Part shown: positions 1 through 7,574 of the stretch, in pieces
How the letters are laid out: every line of letters starts with the position of its first letter
Position numbering within the stretch: the stretch's first letter is position 1
DNA from: Zobellia nedashkovskayae
GTDB lineage: Bacteria; Bacteroidota; Bacteroidia; Flavobacteriales; Flavobacteriaceae
DNA length: 64,000 nt
Reading direction: 5' to 3'
NCBI RefSeq assembly: GCF_015330125.1
Contig: NZ_JADDXR010000002.1
Span: 1,736,001-1,800,000, forward strand
Notes under the pieces: generated by a model
What the model was told of the DNA's origin: nothing
Database searches by the model: none
Seen by the model: the letters and a program-made list of their open reading frames with translations, nothing else
Program-made: the position numbers and the translations under genes

Positions 1-378
1 TAGGTAAGGTATAATTTCCATTCCTAGAAACTCGAAGAATTTTTTTGCTTTTTCAGAAGGAAGACCAGAATCAGGGTCAAAAGCACAATCGTCAAAACGA
101 ATACTTTTTTTGCTTTGCTCCACACCTACAATTATACTGGCAGGCATGCCATGAAATTTATGGTAAAACTTAGCGTTGGCTACTACCTGATCAAAAAGGT
201 ACTCGCCATCTAGAACAACAATTAAAGGGTATTTTTTTTCTTTGTCGTAATCTTCTGGAAAGTAGTATTTTACGTCTCGTCTCTCTTGTAATTTAAAAGA
301 TTCAAAGATCTCTTGTGTAACTTGTGCGTTGAGGCTCGCGCAAAGCAGGCATGCAAAAAAAGTAAGTTTGCGTAACAT
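1..378 (-). CDS. Putative secreted alpha/beta-hydrolase esterase (C-terminus outside the window)
   Basis: An open frame runs leftward from an ATG at 378 to the window edge, giving about 126 residues with no stop. It begins with a signal peptide (basic start, FFACLLCASLNAQ). The next part, including YYFPEDYDKEKKYPLIVVLDGEY, resembles the N-terminal strand-turn-strand of the putative esterase / enterochelin-esterase family (alpha/beta hydrolases of the COG2819 kind). The GxSxG nucleophile and the rest of the triad would lie outside the window, so activity cannot be judged. It starts 27 bp after the stop of the flippase-like gene, so it is probably the last visible gene of the panC-panD operon. 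The esterase call is moderate; the existence of the gene is well supported by frame, signal peptide and spacing. Confidence 0.7.
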   Translation of the reverse strand, partial: MLRKLTFFACLLCASLNAQVTQEIFESFKLQERRDVKYYFPEDYDKEKKYPLIVVLDGEYLFDQVVANAKFYHKFHGMPASIIVGVEQSKKSIRFDDCAFDPDSGLPSEKAKKFFEFLGMEIIPYL

Positions 379-405
379 GGTTTAGTTTTTGGGTACAACG
401 AAACC

Positions 406-1371
406 TTATCGGCTTCTGTTGAATAACGGTAATACCAGAAAAGATATTGCCCCAAAAACGACGATCATTAGAGTTTGTGCAATCCACATAATCCATCCGA
501 AGGCATCACCGGACACCGCGCTAATGCCAAAAATGGTCAACGCACTGCTTACTGCTATGGGGTATAGGCCAATGCCACCATTGGTAGCCGTCATTGCAAA
601 AGACCCAGCTACAAAAGCAACCATAAGTTGACTTAACGATAGGTGTATGGTTTCGGGTACGGTAAATTTAATGACCCAAAGCATGCCAATGTAACAACCC
701 CAAATAAAAAGGGTGTGCAGTACAAACGCCCATTTCTTTTTCATTTTAAAAATGCTAAAAACACCTTCCATAAGTCCTTTAACGAAGCCTTTAATCTTGA
801 TGGCTATTTTATGCGACGATTTTTTAATGAAAATAAAAAAGAATACCAGACCTACAAGTCCTGCTCCCATCAATAGTAATAGTCCTTTAATGTTGAACCC
901 TTTATCTTGTAGAAAACCTAAAATAATATCTGTCTGTAAGAGTAAAGTGATGCCTATTAGCGATAAAAGCATAATTACATCAATAACACGCTCTGTTACA
1001 ATAGTTCCAAACCCTTTTTCAAAAGGCACGCCTTCATAGGTGGTGAGGGCTGTGGCTCTAAGAATCTCCCCTGTTCTTGGTATGCCTAGGTTTGCAAAAT
1101 AGGCCATCAAAATGATAAAAATATTGTTTATTATTTTAGGTTTGTAACCTAAAGGTTCCAATAAAAAGTTCCAACGAACGGCCCTAGAGATATGGCCTAG
1201 GATACCGAGTAGTATAGAAATGCTAACCCAAAAAAGGTCAGCTTCCTTAATGTAAAATAATATTTGAGTTCTATCTTCTGGTGATGTCTTATAATAAGAG
1301 TACCAAACTAAAAAAACTCCCAAGGCTATTGGGAGTAGTGTTTTTAGAATCTTTTTAAGTTTCTCGTTCAA
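406..1371 (-). CDS. Flippase-like integral membrane protein (LPG synthase TM / UPF0104 family)
   Basis: A 321-aa polytopic membrane protein with about eight hydrophobic segments. Family hallmarks are RAVRWNFLLEPLG near residue 65 and the loop NLGIPRTGEILRA near residue 95, as in the lysylphosphatidylglycerol-synthase transmembrane domain family (YbhN/AglD2-like). It has only the membrane domain and lacks the soluble aminoacyl-transferase part of MprF, so lipid aminoacylation is not expected. Members are thought to move or sense lipids or polyprenyl-linked molecules, but the substrate is unknown. It begins 2 bp after the panD stop and is surely co-transcribed with panC-panD. This order (panC, panD, this gene, esterase) is, as I recall it, common in Flavobacteriaceae. 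The family call is firm; the function is not known. Confidence 0.85.
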   Translation of the reverse strand: MNEKLKKILKTLLPIALGVFLVWYSYYKTSPEDRTQILFYIKEADLFWVSISILLGILGHISRAVRWNFLLEPLGYKPKIINNIFIILMAYFANLGIPRTGEILRATALTTYEGVPFEKGFGTIVTERVIDVIMLLSLIGITLLLQTDIILGFLQDKGFNIKGLLLLMGAGLVGLVFFFIFIKKSSHKIAIKIKGFVKGLMEGVFSIFKMKKKWAFVLHTLFIWGCYIGMLWVIKFTVPETIHLSLSQLMVAFVAGSFAMTATNGGIGLYPIAVSSALTIFGISAVSGDAFGWIMWIAQTLMIVVFGAISFLVLPLFNRSR

Positions 1372-1373
1372 TT

Positions 1374-1724
1374 TTACTTCAATAAATTGGTTTCTTCGTT
1401 AGGGAATACCAATGAAGGGTTAAACTTTTTAGCTTCTTCAATATCCATTCTACCATAGGTAATAAGAATAAGAATATCACCAACAGCTACTTTTCTGGAC
1501 GCTGCACCATTTAAAGTAATTTCACCACTTTTTCTTGGCCCTGGTATAGCATAGGTTTCTAGCCGCTCACCATTGTTATTGTTTACAATCTGTACTTTTT
1601 CACCTCTTATAATGTTTGCTGCATCCATTAAATCTTCATCAATAGTGATGCTACCGATATAATTTAAATCGGCTCCGGTAACTTTTACACGGTGTATTTT
1701 AGATTTTACAACTTCTATTTGCAT
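1374..1724 (-). CDS. panD: Aspartate 1-decarboxylase proenzyme
   Basis: PanD decarboxylates L-aspartate to beta-alanine, one of the two halves of pantothenate. The 116-aa length is normal for the family. The self-cleavage site is visible as Gly24-Ser25 (NYIGSITID), where processing gives the pyruvoyl cofactor on Ser25. Lys9, Tyr22 and the conserved [13 protein letters not shown] segment are also present. The gene follows panC by 17 bp on the same strand, so beta-alanine and its consumer PanC are made from one transcript. panB is not in the window. No oddities. Confidence 0.97.
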   Translation of the reverse strand: MQIEVVKSKIHRVKVTGADLNYIGSITIDEDLMDAANIIRGEKVQIVNNNNGERLETYAIPGPRKSGEITLNGAASRKVAVGDILILITYGRMDIEEAKKFNPSLVFPNEETNLLK

Positions 1725-1741
1725 GGGATAAAGGTAATTAA

Positions 1742-2584
1742 TTATAGGGCAATATTGTCTATTAGCCGAACTCCGTCAGCATAAACGGCGATAAACGCTC
1801 TATATTTTAGTTTTTCGTTTTTTCTTGTAATTGGGCTTAGGGTTTCTACATCGGTTATTTCAATATATTCCAACTCTAAATCTTCTTGTTCTTTAAATTG
1901 TATTTTGACCCAATCTAATATGTAATTAGCACTTTCCGTGCCAAATTTTTCTTTGACAGTTAGTAGTGTATTGTAAATGAACGAGGCTTTTTGTCGTAAT
2001 GATGTGGATAACCTTTCATTACGTGAGCTCATGGCCAAGCCATTGGCTTCCCTAACAATTGGGCAGCCTATAATCTCCACAGGAATCTGCTGTTGTTTTA
2101 CCAGCTTTCTTATAATTTGTAGTTGTTGAAAGTCCTTTTCTCCAAAGTAAGCCCTGTCTGGTTTTACAAGTAAAAGAAGCGCTTCAACAATAGTACCCAC
2201 CCCATTAAAGTGGTCATCTCTAAATGCACCTTCCATAACCGTGTCTAAGCCTTCAAAATCATACTTCTTGGCTTTAATATTTTGATCATAGACTTCATCC
2301 GCAGAAGGAGAAAAAATAAGGATATCTTCCGAAATATTAGAAAGTAAATCCAAATCGGCTTCAAAAGTATCCGGATATTTAGCAAGATCTTCCTTATTGT
2401 CAAACTGCGTGGGGTTTACGAAAATACTTACTACAACGGTTTGATTTTCTTTAACTGCCTTTTGAACCAGGGAGGCATGACCAGTGTGAAGTGCACCCAA
2501 GGTGGGTACGAGCCCTAATTTATTTATTTTAGGCAGGGTTGAAATGTGATCGGAGAGTTCTTTTTTAGTTTTGAATACTAGCAT
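1742..2584 (-). CDS. panC: Pantothenate synthetase (pantoate-beta-alanine ligase)
   Basis: PanC condenses pantoate with beta-alanine using ATP, via a pantoyl-adenylate, in coenzyme A synthesis. The 280-aa length is typical. It has the HIGH-like nucleotide-binding motif in [11 protein letters not shown] near residue 34, the FVNPTQF segment, GEKDFQQL and the KMSKS-like AMSSRNERL loop. It leads a minus-strand operon panC-panD-flippase-esterase. A TAAGTTTG box at 2605-2612 on the minus strand, about 20 bp before the ATG, is a plausible promoter. It is divergent from the glycogen-synthase-like gene, an arrangement I recall from other flavobacteria. Confidence 0.97.
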   Translation of the reverse strand: MLVFKTKKELSDHISTLPKINKLGLVPTLGALHTGHASLVQKAVKENQTVVVSIFVNPTQFDNKEDLAKYPDTFEADLDLLSNISEDILIFSPSADEVYDQNIKAKKYDFEGLDTVMEGAFRDDHFNGVGTIVEALLLLVKPDRAYFGEKDFQQLQIIRKLVKQQQIPVEIIGCPIVREANGLAMSSRNERLSTSLRQKASFIYNTLLTVKEKFGTESANYILDWVKIQFKEQEDLELEYIEITDVETLSPITRKNEKLKYRAFIAVYADGVRLIDNIAL

Positions 2585-2604
2585 AGGTTTGGTTTAAAAG
2601 CGAG

Positions 2605-2651
2605 CAAACTTACTATAATTACGGCTAATCTGTAGAATTTTCGTAATTTTG
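2605..2651. promoter_or_regulatory. Divergent promoter pair between panC and the glgA-like gene
   Basis: Two matches to the Bacteroidota -7 consensus TAnnTTTG sit back to back: TAAGTTTG on the minus strand (2605-2612) facing panC, and TAATTTTG on the plus strand (2644-2651), about 40 bp before the ATG at 2691. I did not find a clear -33 TTTG for either, so these are assigned from the -7 box and position only. Confidence 0.45.
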
Positions 2652-2690
2652 CACGCACGTTGCACCAAATAAATAAAAAACATTGCATAT

Positions 2691-3500
2691 ATGAATGGTA
2701 AAAAGATATTGTTCGTCTCGTCGGAGTTAGTACCCTACCTTCCACAGAACGAAGTTTCCCTAATGTCTTATGAAACTCCTAGGATGGTCAACAGTAATGG
2801 CGGTCAAATCCGGATTTTTATGCCGAGATATGGCAATATAAACGAGCGTAGACACCAACTTCACGAGGTGATACGTTTGTCAGGTATGAATTTAGTTATC
2901 AATGACATGGATATGCCTCTTATAATTAAGGTGGCTTCCATACCTCGCGAGCGTATTCAGGTTTATTTTATAGACAATGATGAGTATTTTAAGCGTAAGG
3001 CTACGTTTACTGATACGGACGGTAATTTGTTTCCGGACAACGATCAAAGAGCTATCTTTTTTGCCAAGGGTGTTGTTGAAACAGTCAAGAAGTTAAATTG
3101 GTCTCCAGATATAATACATGTTCATGGGTGGTTGGCTTCTTTGTTGCCATTGTATTTAAAAAAATACTATGCAGACGAGCCATTGTTCAATGCTAGTAAA
3201 ATAGTCACTTCGGTTTATGGTAAATCTTTTGAAGGTGAACTAGATTCTGATATGATTAAGAAAGTAGCTTTTGATGGTATTTCAGAAGATAGTATTCAGG
3301 ATCTTAAAACCCCCAATTATAATAATTTGTTAAAGATTGCTGTAGATAACTCGGATGCTGTTATTTTAGCTGCGGAAGATATTCCAGAAGATTTACAGAG
3401 TCATATATCCAACCTTGAAAAACCTGTGTTGCCATATGTTACCTTACAAGAATTTGAGGAAGCCTATGCCAATTTTTATAACACTGAAGTTTTAAAATAG
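2691..3500 (+). CDS. Half-length glycogen/starch synthase-like protein (GT5 N-terminal domain only)
   Basis: The 269-aa product matches the N-terminal Rossmann domain of GlgA-type glycogen synthases: KKILFVSSELVPYLP at the start, a polar pair YGNINERR, DNQRAIFFAKGVVE and DIIHVHGWLASLLPLYL. Full enzymes are about 475 aa. The C-terminal GT-B domain that binds ADP-glucose and carries the catalytic E-x7-E is absent, and the next gene starts 6 bp after the stop, so the missing half is not nearby in another frame. The usual KTGG-like acceptor loop is replaced by PQNEVSLMS. Flavobacteria commonly carry this short form, so it is a stable family and not a fresh truncation. A glucan-synthase activity is doubtful; a sensing or scaffold role is possible. 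It appears co-transcribed with the DUF4270 lipoprotein gene. Confidence 0.8.
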   Translation: MNGKKILFVSSELVPYLPQNEVSLMSYETPRMVNSNGGQIRIFMPRYGNINERRHQLHEVIRLSGMNLVINDMDMPLIIKVASIPRERIQVYFIDNDEYFKRKATFTDTDGNLFPDNDQRAIFFAKGVVETVKKLNWSPDIIHVHGWLASLLPLYLKKYYADEPLFNASKIVTSVYGKSFEGELDSDMIKKVAFDGISEDSIQDLKTPNYNNLLKIAVDNSDAVILAAEDIPEDLQSHISNLEKPVLPYVTLQEFEEAYANFYNTEVLK

Positions 3501-3505
3501 CCCGA

Positions 3506-5341
3506 ATGATTTTTTTGAACAGATTAAAACTTCCTGCTCTTGCAGTAATAGCACTTGTCACCATCTTTGCATCTTGTGAAGAAGACTTAACAACCGTTGG
3601 CTCTGGTGTAGTTGGAGGGGAGCCGTTCAAAAACAATAAGGCTGTTTTTGACGTTTTTGCCTATAATAAGAAGATTAAGGCGGTTGCTACTAATCAATTG
3701 CCTATATATCAATTAGGTATTTATGACGACCCTCTTTACGGAAGAACTGAGGCGCAAGTAACTACTCAAGTTTTGTTGCCTAGTGCTAATCCTACTTTTG
3801 GGACGTATTCTCAATTACTAGAAGAAACAGAGAATGCAAGTGTACTTGCTCAGATACCGGAAAATGAAACGATAGATTCAGTATACCTATATATTCCATT
3901 TTTGACGAACCCTACAGGAGATGCAGATTTAGATGGTCTTATTGATGAGTTAGATGCTGACCCATTAGATCCAAATAGTGATACTGATGGAGGTGGTCTT
4001 ACAGATAGTCAAGAAGATGTAAAAGGTTCAAATCCTCTTGATGATGCTGATGATGCTGATGATGCTGATTTTGTAGCAGATCAGTTTGCTAAAACTTTTG
4101 ACTTGGATAGTATCTATGTTGATAGTAGATTGTATGATCAGGATATTGATAACCCAACGTTTAATCTAAAAGTACAACAATCTACTTTTTTTATGCGAGA
4201 CTTGGATCCTACTGCTAATTTTCAAGAAGCGCAAGAGTATTACTCTAACCAAGAGTTTCCGGCTAATTCGTTCGGTGAAGTTCTTTATGACAGTTCGGTC
4301 GTAGGTCCACTGGTTATTAGTTCTGAACAAATAGCTTTACGCCAACGAGATGATGAATCAACTGAGGACGTTATAGAATCTGATCAGTTTAGTTATTTGA
4401 ATCCAGGTATTCGAGTAGCTTTGGATAAAGACTTTTTTCAGGAAAATATTTTAGATAAAGAGGGTTCATCTGAACTTACTACTCAAGCAAATTTTAAGGA
4501 GTTTTTAAGAGGATTGCATTTGTCTGTTACAGAAGGCGGTCAAGATGTAATGTTTTTGTTCAACCTAAAATCAGCAAGTATTACGGTCTCTTATAGTTAT
4601 GATAGTGCAGATACAGATGGGGTAGTTACTCAACAAAGTAAGCAGGGAGACTTAGTACTTAATTTCATGCAAGATATTTTCAGTTCAACAACGGGCTTGG
4701 TTACGAGTACCGAGGGTAATGCGGCAAATACGTTTGTTAATGAATTATATCCCAATGAAATATCAGATAATTTAGATACTGGTGAAAATGCATCTAAGAT
4801 TTATTTGAAAGGTGGAGCTGGTTCTTTTGCCGAAATTAAACTATTCGATGACGCAAACAGTAGAGAGGCTATAAATGAAATAAAAGCTAATAATTGGATT
4901 ATTAATAATGCCAATCTTGTGTTTTATGTAGCTGATGATAATTTAGGCGCAGAGCCTCAAAAATTGTATTTATATAATAAGTCAACTAATGCAAGTTTGC
5001 CTCTATCAGCAATTGATGCTACTAGTCAATTGGCTGAGTATGATGGGGAATTAGAGACTTCCAGTGCTGCAAAAGGTGTCAAATACACCGTAGATGTTAC
5101 TACTTATATTAATAGTCTTGTGTTGGATGATGCAGAAAATGTCACTTTAGGGCTTACAACTACACCTAACCTGTTTTTTTCTACTACGCGTAATGCTATG
5201 CTGGAGAACAATGTTGAAGAAGAATTACCGGTTGCAAATACTTTAACGCCATTAGGTACTTCTCTGTATGGTAGCGAAGTTAGTGCAGCTGATTCTGATA
5301 AGAAGTTACAGCTTGAAATTTTCTATACCGAAACCAACTAG
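3506..5341 (+). CDS. DUF4270 outer-membrane lipoprotein with an inserted thrombospondin-3-like calcium repeat
   Basis: The 611-aa product has a type II signal peptide with lipobox IFASC (Cys24), so it is a lipoprotein. The body, with TVGSGVVGGEPF, YNKKIKAVATNQLPIYQLGIYDD and a beta-rich C-terminus, matches the DUF4270 family found beside glgA-like and glmS genes in flavobacteria. Its role is unknown; a surface or periplasmic function is likely. Residues about 138-188 form an acidic insert (DADLDGLIDELDADPLD, then SDTDGGGLTDSQED) with the DxDxDG spacing of thrombospondin type 3 calcium-binding repeats, followed by a run of Asp-Asp-Ala. This insert is not something I associate with DUF4270. It starts 6 bp after the glgA-like stop. 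Confidence 0.85.
   Translation: MIFLNRLKLPALAVIALVTIFASCEEDLTTVGSGVVGGEPFKNNKAVFDVFAYNKKIKAVATNQLPIYQLGIYDDPLYGRTEAQVTTQVLLPSANPTFGTYSQLLEETENASVLAQIPENETIDSVYLYIPFLTNPTGDADLDGLIDELDADPLDPNSDTDGGGLTDSQEDVKGSNPLDDADDADDADFVADQFAKTFDLDSIYVDSRLYDQDIDNPTFNLKVQQSTFFMRDLDPTANFQEAQEYYSNQEFPANSFGEVLYDSSVVGPLVISSEQIALRQRDDESTEDVIESDQFSYLNPGIRVALDKDFFQENILDKEGSSELTTQANFKEFLRGLHLSVTEGGQDVMFLFNLKSASITVSYSYDSADTDGVVTQQSKQGDLVLNFMQDIFSSTTGLVTSTEGNAANTFVNELYPNEISDNLDTGENASKIYLKGGAGSFAEIKLFDDANSREAINEIKANNWIINNANLVFYVADDNLGAEPQKLYLYNKSTNASLPLSAIDATSQLAEYDGELETSSAAKGVKYTVDVTTYINSLVLDDAENVTLGLTTTPNLFFSTTRNAMLENNVEEELPVANTLTPLGTSLYGSEVSAADSDKKLQLEIFYTETN
4040..4069 (+). repeat. 9-bp coding tandem repeat (GATGATGCT x3)
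   Basis: Three perfect copies of GATGATGCT plus a partial fourth encode Asp-Asp-Ala steps at the end of the calcium-repeat insert of the DUF4270 lipoprotein. The unit is a multiple of three, so copy-number change would keep the frame and only lengthen or shorten the acidic linker. Confidence 0.85.
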
Positions 5342-5476
5342 TTTTTATACAAAACAATTACTCTAATTTTATTTACGCGAGTTTACGCTTTAAGCAGTGA
5401 GATTAACCTTACTATACCAATAAACGTTATTTTTCGTTTTATAGGTGTGTTTTAGGGAGATTTCGCCAGCTTCTAG

Positions 5477-5484
5477 TACATTTG
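5477..5484 (+). promoter_or_regulatory. Probable -7 box of the glmS promoter
   Basis: TACATTTG is a full match to TAnnTTTG and lies 44 bp before the glmS ATG. No exact TTTG is seen at -33. Assigned by motif and position. Confidence 0.5.
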
Positions 5485-5528
5485 CGGCAAAGTGTTTATT
5501 TCCCCCAACTTAAATTAACTTATACAGT

Positions 5529-7376
5529 ATGTGTGGAATAGTAGGTTATATAGGGCATAGAGATGCCTATCCGATTATAGTAAAAGGTTTACAACGTCTT
5601 GAATATAGAGGATATGATAGTGCCGGTGTTGCAATTTACGACGGCGAAAAAATAAACTTGGCAAAGACCAAGGGTAAAGTTGAAGATTTAAAGAAAAAGG
5701 CCGAAAGTACTATTTCTATAGAAGGAAAATTAGGTATTGGTCATACACGTTGGGCTACCCATGGGGTGCCAAACGATGTTAATTCTCATCCACATTATTC
5801 TAATTCCGGTGATTTAGTAATTATCCATAACGGAATTATTGAAAATTATGAGTCTATAAAGAAAGAACTTACCAAAAGAGGGTATACTTTTAAATCAGAT
5901 ACAGATACGGAAGTTTTAATTAACCTTATTGAAGAGGTTCAAAAGTCTGAAGATGTAAAGTTGGGCAAAGCTGTTCAGCTTGCTTTGAATGAAGTAGTAG
6001 GTGCTTATGCTATTGCTGTTTTTGATATTAAGAAGCCTGATGAGATAGTGGTTGCCAAATTAGGTAGTCCATTAGCAATTGGAGTTGGTGATAATGAATT
6101 TTTCATTGCTTCTGATGCTTCGCCATTTATTGAGTTCACCAATAATGCTATATACCTTCAAGACGAAGAAATGGCTATTATTCGACTAGGGAAGGAAATC
6201 AAGCTCCGTAAAATAAAAAATGATGCTGTAGCATACCCGAATATTCTCGAATTGAAAATGAATATCGAGGAGATTGAAAAAGGTGGTTATGATCATTTTA
6301 TGCTCAAGGAAATTTATGAGCAACCAAGGGCTATTTTGGATACCTATAGAGGTAGGTTACGTGCAGCTCAAGGTCTTGTAAAGATGGCTGGTATTGATGA
6401 GAATTTAGAAAAGTTCATGAACGCTAACCGCATAATTATTGTGGCTTGTGGAACTTCTTGGCATGCAGGTCTGGTTGCCGAGTATATATTTGAAGATTTG
6501 GCAAGAATACCAGTAGAAGTAGAGTACGCTTCTGAGTTTAGATATAGAAACCCTGTCATTACAGATAAGGATGTGCTTATTGCCATTTCTCAATCTGGTG
6601 AAACTGCAGATACTTTGGCCGCTATAAAATTGGCAAAGGAAAAAGGAGCTTATGTATTTGGTGTTTGTAATGTGGTAGGTTCTTCTATTGCTAGAGAATC
6701 AGATTCAGGCGCTTATACTCATGCCGGTCCGGAGATAGGAGTGGCCTCAACCAAAGCTTTTACAACGCAGATTACTGTTCTTACGCTAATTGCGTTAAAA
6801 TTGGCAAAGGAAAAAGGTGCTTTTTCTCAATCTAGATTCCATGAATTTTTGACTGAACTAGAAACTATTCCTGCTAAGGTAGAGAAAGTGTTAGAAAGCA
6901 ATGCTCTTATAGAAAAGATTGCAGAGGTTTATAAGGATTCTACCAATTGTTTATATCTGGGTAGAGGGTATAATTTCCCTGTAGCTTTGGAAGGAGCGCT
7001 TAAACTTAAAGAAATTAGTTATATTCATGCTGAAGGATATCCTGCTGCAGAGATGAAGCATGGACCTATCGCATTGATAGATGAACAAATGCCAGTATTT
7101 GTGATTGCCACTAAGAGAGGTCATTATGAAAAAGTGGTAAGTAATATTCAAGAAATCAAATCAAGAAAAGGAAAGATAATAGCTATTGTAACAGAAGGTG
7201 ATACACAGGTTAAGGAACTTGCCGATCATGTAATTGAAGTGCCTGAGACTTTGGAAAGCCTTACGCCATTATTAACTACAATTCCGTTGCAACTGTTGTC
7301 ATACCACATTGCGGTAATGCGTAATTGTAATGTAGATCAGCCTAGAAACTTGGCAAAATCGGTTACGGTAGAATAA
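5529..7376 (+). CDS. glmS: Glutamine-fructose-6-phosphate aminotransferase (isomerizing)
   Basis: GlmS makes glucosamine-6-phosphate from fructose-6-phosphate and glutamine, the entry to peptidoglycan and lipopolysaccharide amino sugars. The 615-aa protein has the N-terminal nucleophile Cys2 (MCGIVGYIG), the glutaminase motifs TRWATHG and HNGIIENY, then two SIS sugar-isomerase domains with SQSGETADTLAA and ALEGALKLKEISYIHAEGY, and the conserved C-terminal tail PRNLAKSVTVE that closes the ammonia channel. It appears monocistronic: its own -7 box lies upstream and a perfect hairpin follows. I see no glmS ribozyme in the 187-bp leader. Confidence 0.98.
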   Translation: MCGIVGYIGHRDAYPIIVKGLQRLEYRGYDSAGVAIYDGEKINLAKTKGKVEDLKKKAESTISIEGKLGIGHTRWATHGVPNDVNSHPHYSNSGDLVIIHNGIIENYESIKKELTKRGYTFKSDTDTEVLINLIEEVQKSEDVKLGKAVQLALNEVVGAYAIAVFDIKKPDEIVVAKLGSPLAIGVGDNEFFIASDASPFIEFTNNAIYLQDEEMAIIRLGKEIKLRKIKNDAVAYPNILELKMNIEEIEKGGYDHFMLKEIYEQPRAILDTYRGRLRAAQGLVKMAGIDENLEKFMNANRIIIVACGTSWHAGLVAEYIFEDLARIPVEVEYASEFRYRNPVITDKDVLIAISQSGETADTLAAIKLAKEKGAYVFGVCNVVGSSIARESDSGAYTHAGPEIGVASTKAFTTQITVLTLIALKLAKEKGAFSQSRFHEFLTELETIPAKVEKVLESNALIEKIAEVYKDSTNCLYLGRGYNFPVALEGALKLKEISYIHAEGYPAAEMKHGPIALIDEQMPVFVIATKRGHYEKVVSNIQEIKSRKGKIIAIVTEGDTQVKELADHVIEVPETLESLTPLLTTIPLQLLSYHIAVMRNCNVDQPRNLAKSVTVE

Positions 7377-7405
7377 ACAGTTATTAAATAATAGTATCAG
7401 CTTTT

Positions 7406-7440
7406 AACAGGCCTTGACATATGTCAAGGCCTGTTTGTTT
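7406..7440 (+). terminator. Terminator after glmS (30-bp perfect palindrome)
   Basis: The bases 7406-7420 and 7421-7435 are exact reverse complements around CATATG, giving a long stem (AACAGGCCTTGACAT arm) followed by a short T-rich run. It stands 30 bp after the glmS stop and before the receptor gene. The long symmetric stem could also work in the other orientation. Confidence 0.8.
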
Positions 7441-7574
7441 TAGGGTATTTGTAATTTGAAGAAGGTATTTTTGCGAAAAAAGTACTATGCACGCATAATT
7501 TTTTCCATTTTATGATTATTGGTCGAAAAAAAAATGTAACTTCGATTTACTAACATTTTTAACTTAAACTTAAC

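Noticed and set aside
389..1039. Plus-strand ORFs antisense to the flippase-like gene
   Set aside because: They overlap a clear membrane-protein gene and their translations are low-complexity shadows.
2691..3505. Frameshift explaining the short glycogen synthase
   Set aside because: No continuation of the glycogen-synthase C-terminus is seen in any frame before or inside the lipoprotein gene, and the family exists in this short form.
5342..5528. glmS ribozyme in the leader
   Set aside because: No conserved ribozyme core or pseudoknot segments could be recognised in the 187-bp leader.
7406..7440. The 30-bp palindrome as an attachment or replication site
   Set aside because: It follows a stop codon and precedes a T-rich run, so a terminator is the simpler reading; no integrase or repeats flank it.
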